From positions 1-9,588 of the forward strand of contig JBDUDX010000078.1 of the NCBI GenBank assembly GCA_040002735.1: 9,588 nt of DNA. Reading direction: 5' to 3'. Below, piece after piece: positions 1 to 5,833 of this stretch; positions within the stretch are counted from its first letter, which is position 1, and each line of letters starts with the position of its first letter. Under the pieces are notes generated by a model. It did not search any database. It was not told where the DNA came from and saw only the letters and a list, made by a program, of their open reading frames with translations. Both the position numbers and the translations under genes were made by a program. This stretch comes from JADGOV01 sp040002735. Its GTDB lineage: Bacteria; Actinomycetota; Actinomycetes; JADGOV01.

Positions 1-566
1 GCTTGTTGAACGACCTGGCGAGCATGCTGCGCGCGGAGGCCTACCGCGACGAGGACCAGCCCGGCCGACAGGCGAGGCTTGCCGAGGCGGTCGCTTCGGC
101 GCTGGAAATCGAGTCGATCGTGCGCGGCACCGACCCGGCATCAAGTGCCCTCGCCACTGAACTGCAGCAGCTGCGGAACCAGTTCGTCGACCTACCGTTG
201 ATCATGAACGTGGAAGACGCCGGCATATGCCTGCCACCCGAGGCCGTCTACCGGATTCGGGAAGCAGTGCGGTCTGCATTGCAGAACGTCAGGCTGCACG
301 CCCAGGCTAGTGAGGTCGTCGTCTACGCCACCGCCGATCGGTTCTCCTGGCTGGTCAGCGTTCATGACGACGGTCGCGGTTTCGACACCACCGGACGACG
401 GGGGGTCGGGCTGAATGAGGTGGTCATTGCCGCAATGGAGGAAATCGGTGGGAAGGTGGACATCACGTCGGCACCTGGCCAAGGCACCCTCGTCGAGATC
501 AGCGGAGACTACCAATGGACGACGAACCTCGCCCTCGCGTCGTCGTCATCGACGACCACCCCGTAA
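1..566 (+). CDS. Sensor histidine kinase, C-terminal part (5' end outside the window)
   Basis: This is the ATP-binding end of a NarL/DesK-type sensor kinase, which would autophosphorylate on His and pass the phosphate to the response regulator encoded next. The frame is open to the left edge, so the sensor region and the phospho-accepting His lie upstream. Numbering from the TTG at position 3, the HATPase_c fold shows an N-box (REAVRSALQNVRLH, about 87-99, Asn95), a G1 box (HDDGRGF, about 121-127) and a G2 box (GVGLNEV, about 134-140), so ATP binding looks intact. The preceding 60 residues look like the end of a HisKA_3-type dimerisation domain. The last 17 codons overlap the regulator gene and encode a Ser/Thr-rich tail unlike a normal kinase end. 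An ancestral stop was probably at 516-518, where TGG now stands. No transmembrane segment is visible in this part. Confidence 0.85.
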   Translation, partial: LLNDLASMLRAEAYRDEDQPGRQARLAEAVASALEIESIVRGTDPASSALATELQQLRNQFVDLPLIMNVEDAGICLPPEAVYRIREAVRSALQNVRLHAQASEVVVYATADRFSWLVSVHDDGRGFDTTGRRGVGLNEVVIAAMEEIGGKVDITSAPGQGTLVEISGDYQWTTNLALASSSSTTTP

Positions 567-1258
567 TCGCGGCCGGTCTGGCCGAGTTCGCCCCGCAGAT
601 CGAGGTGGTAGCCAGCTTCGGCACGGTCGACGACTACCTGCGCGCGCCGGACAGCCGACCCGACGTGGTACTCCTCGATCTCCAACTCGATACCGGCCGA
701 ACCGGGAATGCCCATAAGCCCATCATGGGTACCGAGGCGATCCGTCGCCTCCTCGAATTGGACAAGGGACCGATCGTGGTCTACACCGCGATCGCCGAGG
801 ACATGCTGCTCGCGGCCTGCTTAGCAGCGGGTGCGATGGGCGCCGTCACCAAGACCGCTCCGAGCACGACCATCGCCGAAGTAATCCGGATCGTCAGCCA
901 AGGAAACATGTGGGTCGACCCCACCATCGCTGGCGCGCTTACCCGGTATGCCCAGCGGCGACACGCCGGCGCTCTGAGCCCGCAACAGGCCAACGCTCTG
1001 CGCTATCGGGGACAAGGCCTTAAGCAGCAAGCAATCGCCGACAAGATCGGCGTAAGCGACCCAGAGATCGTTCACCGGTACCTCAAAGCAGCCGTCGACA
1101 AGCTGGCCGACCTCGACAGCAGAGAAGCCGACGACATCGGGAAACACCCCGGCGCGCACATCGACGACGTCGCCCAACGCAGCGGACTCTCCGGGGGCCT
1201 CGTCCGCTGGGAAGACCTGCAAACCAGACGGACCCGAGCCCGCCGCGGTCGCCCTTGA
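515..1258 (+). CDS. Response regulator with divergent LuxR/GerE-like output domain
   Basis: This 247-aa protein is the likely partner of the kinase it overlaps by 52 bases. The receiver domain (about 7-130) has the acidic pair D13-D14, phospho-acceptor D55 in VVLLDLQL, conserved T91 and K113, so phosphorylation chemistry looks complete. The loop after D55 is longer than usual (about 57-71). Residues 153-198 align with a LuxR/GerE helix-turn-helix (LSPQQANALR, then QAIADKIGVS), but the usual RE pair of helix 1 is QQ, and the TVKxH of the recognition helix is replaced by EIVHRYL. An extra tail of about 48 residues (200-247) ends in a basic Arg-rich stretch. The ATG at 515 has GGAG at 504-507, seven bases upstream. 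DNA targets cannot be told from the sequence. Receiver identity is secure; DNA binding by the C-terminal domain is less sure. Confidence 0.88.
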   Translation: MDDEPRPRVVVIDDHPVIAAGLAEFAPQIEVVASFGTVDDYLRAPDSRPDVVLLDLQLDTGRTGNAHKPIMGTEAIRRLLELDKGPIVVYTAIAEDMLLAACLAAGAMGAVTKTAPSTTIAEVIRIVSQGNMWVDPTIAGALTRYAQRRHAGALSPQQANALRYRGQGLKQQAIADKIGVSDPEIVHRYLKAAVDKLADLDSREADDIGKHPGAHIDDVAQRSGLSGGLVRWEDLQTRRTRARRGRP

Positions 1259-1768
1259 CCGACCGGATGGTCATCACTGTCCCTTCTGGCCATCACAATC
1301 AATGCTTGAGGAGGGGTTCGCCCTCGGGTGCGGTAGCTGCGGCAATGCCGGCGGTTCTCATGGCTTCCGTCCTGTCTGATTTGTTTGAGCAGTCGTCTCA
1401 GGTCAGGCTGGATTCCCGTCGCTTGACGAAGCCTCGCCGCGCAGTGCCGCCGAGCGGTCCTTTGGTACCGGGCCACCCTGCTGGCAGTACATACGCTCCA
1501 TTGCGTACAGGAACCGCCCGCGCGACGACCGGCCCGGCGACCGACCCCGGCGGTGACCCACATCTGACCGCTTGAAGCCACTGCCGCCACAGGTCGGTCT
1601 GCACCTGCTCTTGACACGGGTGGACCCGGTTAAGCCGTGGTGGCTATGACTCGGCTAGAGCCGTTATCGATGCCACGGTGTCGGATCTTCAGCTGTCCGC
1701 ACGGCAATGTTGACCTTCAGGCGGTAAATTCTCAATCTCAGATTGCAGCGAGGGGGAGGGTGTCGGCA
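1259..1768. other. Gene-poor stretch between the response regulator and the broken LuxR gene
   Basis: I see no convincing gene in these 510 bases. Open frames on both strands (for example 1255-1575 + and the upstream part of 1072-1617 -) give Arg/Pro/Thr-rich translations without recognisable domains. Base composition is less G/C-biased than in neighbouring genes, particularly 1640-1760. Visible structure includes a short hairpin at 1311-1325 (GAGGG, GTTCG loop, CCCTC) without a T-tract, and a TTGACA hexamer at 1611-1616 with no good partner -10 box at 16-18 bases. A perfect 13-base palindrome lies at 1733-1745. The region may be decayed coding DNA or the regulatory region of the downstream pseudogene. 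Confidence 0.5.
1733..1745. promoter_or_regulatory. 13-base palindrome, candidate operator upstream of the broken LuxR gene
   Basis: CAATCT-C-AGATTG is a perfect inverted repeat around a single central base. It lies 5 bases before the purine-rich ribosome-binding site (AGGGGGAGGG, 1751-1760) and 23 bases before the ATG at 1769. With a one-base centre it cannot form a good RNA hairpin, so a protein-binding operator is the more natural reading. A TAAATT hexamer at 1725-1730 just upstream could be a -10 element, but no matching -35 was found. The function is inferred from position and symmetry only. Confidence 0.35.
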
Positions 1769-2594
1769 ATGGACTCCACTGATGTCCTTGCGCTCGGTGC
1801 CCTACTGTCGCAATTGCCGGATCGCGATTCGTATCTTCGTGCCGTTTCCCAGCAGGTGTACAGGCTTGTGCCGGGGGGCGACGTGTTGTGAATTCGGGCC
1901 GCGGATAGCTACGGGTCTCGTTGCGTGGCTATGCGCGGCGATCCGTGGGTGATCGATGAGCATCTCAGCACGGGACTGACGCGCTACTGGATGCAGCATG
2001 TCACGATTCGTTGGGGTGCCGCGCACCTTGCGAACCGTGTTCCGTTTCGGGTATCCGAAATCATCCCTCCCCGCCGATGGCGGGAGAATGAGATCTTTCG
2101 TGAGCGCAGGAGCGCCATGCCCTTATACCAGTTGAACATTATCCCGCCGCCGCCGGCCCGCTACCGCGGATGGGTAATCACCCGACAAGCACGGGACTCC
2201 ACTGATGCGGACGTACAGGTGGTCACGCGGTCGCTCCGCTTTGGCAGCTCTGGGCCTCATGTACGACCGGCTCGAGCCGTGGCGCGCCGTTTCGAGTCAC
2301 AGTACGAACCGGGCGGCGCTGACCGCACGGGAGTTGAGCGTGCTGGCGGTCTTGGCCGAAGGGCTATCGGCCGACGCCATAGGGCGCCCCCTCGGGATCA
2401 GCCAACGCACGGTGGCAAAGCACCTCGAGCACATCTACCGCAAGCTGGACTGCAACGATCGACTGGTCGCGGTCACTCTCGCCAGACAGCTCGGTCTGTT
2501 GTCCCCACCCGGGATTCACTCGGCGAGCGGAAGCCCGGGCGTCGGTCCGACAGGTGAGCGAAATTGCCTCAGACCCGCAGGTCTCGGCGGTTGA
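1769..2594 (+). pseudogene. LuxR-family transcriptional regulator, disrupted by a nonsense codon and a frameshift
   Basis: An intact version would be about 275 aa, with an N-terminal GAF-like or uncharacterised sensory region and a C-terminal LuxR helix-turn-helix. The start ATG at 1769 follows a strong ribosome-binding site (1751-1760). The frame stops at TGA 1889-1891 after about 40 codons, but resumes in the same frame immediately after and reads well to about 2235 (for example SEIIPPRRWRENEIF and YRGWVITR). It then shifts by one frame, near 2230-2245, to give LMYDRLEPWRA and a textbook GerE domain: LTARELSVLAVLAEGLSADA, then GISQRTVAKHLEHIYRKLD. The TGA sits where I recall relatives having a Trp, so TGG to TGA is likely. 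The frameshift fits a 1-base gain or 2-base loss. Codon use is less GC-biased than in neighbours, consistent with decay. The 3' end overlaps the convergent permease gene by 26 bases. Sequencing error is possible, but two independent lesions make decay more likely. Confidence 0.8.
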
Positions 2595-3360
2595 GCGCAC
2601 CCACGGCCAGAGCTGTCGCGGCGAGTGTGGTCGCCAGCAGTAGGGCGCAGTACCCGGCTTGCAGACCGTTCTTCAGCGGATCGCCGGCCATGAACCAGTA
2701 GTACGGGGAGATCTCCCGCACCCAGCCCAGGTGCTTGATCAGCGGGATGAAGCTGTCGGCAAGATAAGCGAAAAGCGCGACGCCGGCGCTGATGCCCAGC
2801 GTTGCCGAACGGCGTCCGACCGCTGCGCTGATCAACAGGGCGATACTCGCCAGGCAGCAGGCGAACAGCACCCAGGTCCCCGTGGCGGCGAGCAGATCGC
2901 TGACCCCGATGGCGAGGCCAGTAGGCGCCCTGAGCACAAGAACGACCAGGAAAACGACGGCGTCCAAGCCGATCAACACAACGACCAAGGACATCATCCG
3001 GCCCAGGACCAGGCTCCTACGACTGACCGGATAGGCCAACAGCAGATCCAAGGCGCCGGACTCCTCATCGCCGGCCACGGCATGCGTGGCCGCGCTGATC
3101 ACAAAGACGGTCGTCAGCATGAGCAGCGGAATGCCGAACGCCGTGGAGTTCAGGTACCCGGCCGGTGAGGTGAAGTCCTGCAAGTTGAGCGCCTGCTTCA
3201 GGGAAGCGGGGTAGCTGTCCACGGCGGCCGCCTTGGCGCCGGCGATGCTTCGGTAACTGGAGGTGTAGAGCAGCGTGATGGCAGCCAGGCCGAGCATCCA
3301 GCCGAGCGATCCGCGCCGGTTCTGCCGTAGCGACAGCCGAGCGACGTCAGCGACGGACAC
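2569..3360 (-). CDS. ABC-2 type transporter permease
   Basis: This 263-aa integral membrane protein is the pore half of the exporter whose ATPase gene lies directly upstream. About six hydrophobic segments are visible (roughly 20-37, 76-97, 121-144, 155-182, 187-207, 235-256). Between the second and third is the cytoplasmic motif DEESGALDLLLAYPVSRRSL (99-118), a hallmark of ABC-2 permeases that contacts the ATPase. The GTG at 3358-3360 is chosen because AAGGAGGT lies just ahead of it, inside the last codons of the ATPase gene. The two genes overlap by 14 bases, pointing to translational coupling. A longer open frame reaches 3468 but would run deep into the ATPase gene and lacks permease-like sequence there. 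The substrate is unknown; related pairs export drugs, antibiotics or lipids. The 3' end overlaps the LuxR pseudogene tail. Confidence 0.9.
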   Translation of the reverse strand: MSVADVARLSLRQNRRGSLGWMLGLAAITLLYTSSYRSIAGAKAAAVDSYPASLKQALNLQDFTSPAGYLNSTAFGIPLLMLTTVFVISAATHAVAGDEESGALDLLLAYPVSRRSLVLGRMMSLVVVLIGLDAVVFLVVLVLRAPTGLAIGVSDLLAATGTWVLFACCLASIALLISAAVGRRSATLGISAGVALFAYLADSFIPLIKHLGWVREISPYYWFMAGDPLKNGLQAGYCALLLATTLAATALAVGALNRRDLRV

Positions 3361-4270
3361 CGCCACCTCCTTCGTACAGTGCCATGAAGACGTCCTCCAG
3401 GTCGGGTTCCTCGACCTGGAGGGTGCGTACGGTGTGGCGCGCCGCTTCCTTGACCAGCCCGTCCGCAACTCCGGTCAGGTGGCCGCGCAGCACGGGGCCA
3501 GCGGAACCAGACTCCACCGTGACGTCCCGCAGGTACGGGACCTGGGCGAAGTCCTGGGCGGTCACCCGGCCCACAAAATGGATCTCGACGCTGCGGAAGG
3601 CCCGCTCCCGCAACGATTCGACGGTGTCCACCGCCACCATCCGGCCGGCCCGAATCATCCCCACCCGGTCGGCGGTGGCCTGGACCTCGGACAGGTTGTG
3701 CGAGGACAGGAACACCGTGCGGCCCTCGGCTCGTACCTCATCCACCAGATCCACGAACTCGTGTCGTAGCAAGGGGTCGAGGCCGTCGGTCGGCTCGTCC
3801 AGGATCAGCAATTCGGGTTCGTGCATGAACGCCTGGACGAGCCCGACCTTCTGCCGATTGCCCTTGGACAGTTCGCGCACGCTGCGGCGCAGATCGAGCT
3901 TCAGTCGTTCGGCAAGCTGGCTGACCCGCCGGCGGTCGACACCCCCACGCAGCCGGCCCAAGCCGGACAGCGCGTCCGCCACGGTCTGTCGGTCGTAGAT
4001 CACGAAGTCACCCGGCAGGTAGCCGATGCGACGACGCAGCTTCGGCCCATCCCGCCGAGGCTCCCCGCCCAGCACCCGCACTTGCCCCGACGTGGGGCGC
4101 AGCAGGTCCAGCAGCACCCGGATGATGGTCGTCTTTCCCGCGCCGTTCGGCCCGAGGAACCCGAAGACTTCACCGGTACGCACTACCAGGTCGACATCAA
4201 CCAGGGCCGGGCGCTCGCCGTAGCGCTTACACAGGCCGAGAGTGCGGATCGCCGCTTCGGCCTGGATCAC
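3347..4270 (-). CDS. ABC transporter ATP-binding protein (DrrA/CcmA-like, exporter type)
   Basis: This protein of about 307 aa supplies the energy for the ABC-2 permease downstream. Numbered from GTG 4270, it has Walker A GPNGAGKTT (40-48), signature LSKGN (134-138), Walker B LLILDEP (154-160), D-loop GLDP, and switch His191 in LSSHNLSE. At the Q-loop position the sequence is GYLPGDF, with Gly87 in place of the usual Gln; I recall this YLPG variant from some exporter ATPases. Residues 215-300 form the C-terminal extension typical of DrrA-like proteins, ending in the EEPDLEDVFMALYEG motif. The start is uncertain. GTG 4270 fits the family N-terminus (IQAEAAIRTLGLCKRYG) but has only a weak GGTGG. 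GTG 4306 would add 12 residues but has GGAGG only one base away. The gene is divergent from the DoxX gene, so their promoters share about 100 bases. Confidence 0.9.
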   Translation of the reverse strand: MIQAEAAIRTLGLCKRYGERPALVDVDLVVRTGEVFGFLGPNGAGKTTIIRVLLDLLRPTSGQVRVLGGEPRRDGPKLRRRIGYLPGDFVIYDRQTVADALSGLGRLRGGVDRRRVSQLAERLKLDLRRSVRELSKGNRQKVGLVQAFMHEPELLILDEPTDGLDPLLRHEFVDLVDEVRAEGRTVFLSSHNLSEVQATADRVGMIRAGRMVAVDTVESLRERAFRSVEIHFVGRVTAQDFAQVPYLRDVTVESGSAGPVLRGHLTGVADGLVKEAARHTVRTLQVEEPDLEDVFMALYEGGGGVRR

Positions 4271-4348
4271 GGAACCACCAGGCAAGGGCCGCTGAGCGTC
4301 ACTCACCCCTCCAGCATGTCCTCCACATCCGGCGCGCTTTACTTCCCC

Positions 4349-4364
4349 TGTGGACTCCCCCACA
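4349..4364. promoter_or_regulatory. Inverted repeat in the divergent ABC/DoxX promoter region
   Basis: TGTGG and CCACA form 5-base arms around a 6-base spacer in the interval between two divergent genes, a place where a shared operator would be expected. It lies about 24 bases upstream of the DoxX ATG. No clear -10/-35 pair was found on either strand. The repeat is short enough to arise by chance, so this is a weak call. Confidence 0.2.
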
Positions 4365-4387
4365 CCACCTCACAGGAGCGTGATCAC

Positions 4388-4822
4388 ATGCTCAACCCGG
4401 TACGCCTCGCCGCCCGGATCCTGACCGGGTCGACCTACGCACTGCTCGGTCTCGATGCCGTCCGAACACCCGGCGGGCGGGTCAATCTGGCCGCTCCGAC
4501 GCTGGCCACCCTGCGTAGCGTCCTCCCGCTTCCCGCGGACGATGAGCAGATCGTGCGTGCGAACGCCGCCGTCCAGGTATTGGGCGGCACCCTGTTGGCG
4601 CTGGGGAAGGCTCAGAAGCTTTCCGCGCTGGCCTTGGTCGGCTCGATGGTGCCGACGACGGTGGCCGGGCACGCCTTTTGGGCCGTCGAGAATCCGACTG
4701 ACCGCAAGCTGCAGCGGATTCAGTTCCAGAAGAACATGGCCATGGTCGGCGGACTGCTGTTCGCCGTGCTGGACCGGCGGGACCCTCGACGGCCACGGCG
4801 GATTCGCCCGGAAACGTCGTGA
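4388..4822 (+). CDS. DoxX family membrane protein
   Basis: This 144-aa protein has the DoxX layout: an N-terminal LAARILTGSTYALLGLDAVR helix, a second hydrophobic stretch around 59-73 (NAAVQVLGGTLLALGK), a third at about 75-93 (LSALALVGSMVPTTVAGHAF), then KNMAMVGGLLFAVLDRRDP at about 115-133 and a basic C-terminal tail. About four membrane helices are expected. DoxX-like proteins act at the membrane in redox or thiol-stress contexts in some bacteria (for example with SodA and SseA in mycobacteria), but the biochemical role of this one is not shown. The ATG at 4388 is preceded by AGGAG at 4374-4378. The frame is open far upstream, but that part is antisense to the ABC ATPase and not credible. 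This is the first gene of the + strand run that ends with the membrane protein at 7327. Confidence 0.85.
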   Translation: MLNPVRLAARILTGSTYALLGLDAVRTPGGRVNLAAPTLATLRSVLPLPADDEQIVRANAAVQVLGGTLLALGKAQKLSALALVGSMVPTTVAGHAFWAVENPTDRKLQRIQFQKNMAMVGGLLFAVLDRRDPRRPRRIRPETS

Positions 4823-4898
4823 GAGCCGAACCCGTATCAAGGAGTGGAGCGCACCTCATCTCTTTGACGTCACGCCACAGGAAAGCCCCGTGCTGACT

Positions 4899-4913
4899 CG
4901 AGGAGGAGCCTCG
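4899..4913 (+). promoter_or_regulatory. Hairpin presenting the ribosome-binding site of the 102-aa gene
   Basis: CGAGG (4899-4903) pairs with CCTCG (4909-4913) around the loop AGGAG, ending one base before the ATG at 4915. The Shine-Dalgarno sequence AGGAGG spans stem and loop. Such a structure could tune translation by folding or by protein binding, but the stem is only five base pairs and partly follows from the purine-rich ribosome-binding site itself. Confidence 0.3.
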
Positions 4914-4914
4914 C

Positions 4915-5223
4915 ATGAGGACGTTTCGGCAGGTGTACCACACCCACGGCCGGGTGAAGACCAATTTCAACACCGCGGAGATCAGTGACAGGTCCGTCGT
5001 ACTCGTCACGGCCTGCGAGATCACCACCGTCGGCAGCAACCCGCACCACCGCTTCCTCGGCGATGCGAACGTATGGGTCTCCAACATCGCCCCCCACGGC
5101 CCGCCGTCGCACCTCAAGGCTGAACTGGCCCGCTCCTCCGATGGCCGGGACTACACCGCCGCGGGCAAGCGGGAGTTCGTCGCCCGCGTTCTTGCGCACG
5201 CCGGCATCAGGCTCGGCCGTTGA
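4915..5223 (+). CDS. Conserved hypothetical protein, 102 aa
   Basis: I do not assign a function. The gene has a strong ribosome-binding site (AGGAGG at 4901-4906) and ATG start, and GC-rich third positions, so it is very likely translated. The protein begins MRTFRQVYHTHGRVKTNF, followed by a beta-rich stretch (RSVVLVTACEITTVG, about 26-40) and a distinctive DANVWVSNIAPHGPP (about 50-64). The remainder is a more helical, charged tail (AAGKREFVARVLAHAGIRLG, about 82-101). No signal peptide or membrane helix is apparent. The character changes after PHGPP, so the C-terminus might have been replaced or shifted relative to relatives; I could not test this. It sits 92 bases after the DoxX gene, and its stop lies 41 bases before the first well-supported start of the next small gene. 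Confidence 0.7.
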   Translation: MRTFRQVYHTHGRVKTNFNTAEISDRSVVLVTACEITTVGSNPHHRFLGDANVWVSNIAPHGPPSHLKAELARSSDGRDYTAAGKREFVARVLAHAGIRLGR

Positions 5224-5264
5224 GCTGCCCTAACCGACACGCGGAGCACCCCGAGGAGTTGACG

Positions 5265-5501
5265 TTGCCCCGCCTTGCCGAACGCCGACGCAACGGCGAT
5301 GATCGCAACATGACCGAAAAGAGCGCGAGAAGCAGGTACGCTCAGTCGCTCGCCGAACTGGAGCGCTCCGCTCACGTGCCCCTCGACGAGCAAGTCTCCG
5401 AGCAGGCGGAACCGCCCCCGCGCTCGCCGCTGGCGCCGGAGGAGTTGGACCGTCAGCGCCTCCTGGGTATCACCGCGGCGGGACGCTTACGGCAGCCCTA
5501 A
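5265..5501 (+). CDS. Small charged hypothetical protein (78 aa, or 63 aa from the ATG at 5310)
   Basis: This is a short polar protein with no recognised domain. The core from 5310 reads MTEKSARSRYAQSLAELERS, then a Glu/Pro-rich middle (QVSEQAEPPPRSPLAPEELD) and an end RLLGITAAGRL. It is predicted to be soluble and helical at the N-terminus. Two starts are possible. TTG 5265 has a good GAGGAG at 5253-5258 with a 6-base gap. ATG 5310 has no visible ribosome-binding site but gives a more natural N-terminus. The TAA stop at 5499-5501 is followed immediately, in the same frame, by the GTG of the cupin gene, so the two are either translationally coupled or the halves of one interrupted reading frame. 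Confidence 0.5.
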   Translation: MPRLAERRRNGDDRNMTEKSARSRYAQSLAELERSAHVPLDEQVSEQAEPPPRSPLAPEELDRQRLLGITAAGRLRQP

Positions 5502-5807
5502 GTGGCGGCTCGGATACGGCACGGCGCGGGATCCGGCCAGGACGCGGCGACGCTACTAGCCCAACTGGCGGCCGACGGATGGCTCAACGGCTACGCCTGG
5601 GGAAACGGTCCCGGGGAGCATTACGGCGAACACTCCCATCACTTCGACAAGGCGTTGTACTGCGTGTCGGGCACCGTGGTGTTCCGGACCGCGGACGGCG
5701 ACGTGGCACTCGGTCCGGGCGACCGCCTGGACCTGGACCGTAATACCCTGCACTCGGCTCAGGTCGGACCCGAAGGCGTCCGCTGCATCGAGGCTCACCG
5801 ACCATGA
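5502..5807 (+). CDS. Small single-domain cupin protein
   Basis: This 101-aa protein is a minimal cupin (Cupin_2 type) beta barrel. Cupin motif 1 is visible as GEHYGEHSHHFDKALYCVSG (about 38-57), with metal-ligand candidates in HSHH and Lys where the Glu of the consensus usually stands. Motif 2 is VALGPGDRLDLDRNTLHSA (about 68-86), containing PGD and the final His. A metal site with His ligands is therefore possible, but enzymatic function cannot be assigned; such proteins range from dioxygenases to sugar or small-molecule binders. The GTG start at 5502 abuts the stop of the small gene and has no ribosome-binding site of its own, suggesting coupling. The TGA stop at 5805-5807 overlaps an ATG at 5804 in the frame of the next gene. 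Confidence 0.8.
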   Translation: MAARIRHGAGSGQDAATLLAQLAADGWLNGYAWGNGPGEHYGEHSHHFDKALYCVSGTVVFRTADGDVALGPGDRLDLDRNTLHSAQVGPEGVRCIEAHRP

Positions 5808-5833
5808 CCGCACCTGTTTGGGGGCCTTGACAC

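Noticed and set aside
1246..1261. CGGTC/GACCG hairpin at the response regulator stop as a terminator
   Set aside because: Five-base stem, overlaps the coding end, and has no T-run after it.
1299..1361. 20-residue open frame on the - strand (MRTAGIAAATAPEGEPLLKH)
   Set aside because: Looked peptide-like with a weak GGA-rich leader, but nothing around it (no maturation or export gene) supports a peptide gene.
1255..1575. 106-codon open frame on the + strand after the response regulator
   Set aside because: Composition (Pro/Thr/Arg-rich) and codon use do not resemble the neighbouring genes, and there is no domain or ribosome-binding site.
1072..1617. 181-codon open frame on the - strand
   Set aside because: Its left part is antisense to the response regulator and the rest is Arg-rich without recognised motifs; no ribosome-binding site was evident. 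I considered a transposase remnant but saw no motif for it.
1611..1639. TTGACA hexamer as a -35 box
   Set aside because: No acceptable -10 hexamer lies 16-18 bases downstream, and the nearest gene start is about 150 bases away.
2659..3168. 169-codon open frame on the + strand inside the permease gene
   Set aside because: Antisense shadow; Gln/Asp/Arg-rich with no domain, while the opposite strand encodes a clear ABC-2 permease.
3361..3468. Longer N-terminus for the permease starting at 3468
   Set aside because: The added 36 residues are an out-of-frame reading of the ATPase 3' end, and the GTG at 3360 has the strong AGGAGG.
4865..4872. TGACGTCA palindrome upstream of the 102-aa gene
   Set aside because: Perfect 8-base palindromes with CG are frequent by chance in GC-rich DNA, and no second copy or known operator match was seen.
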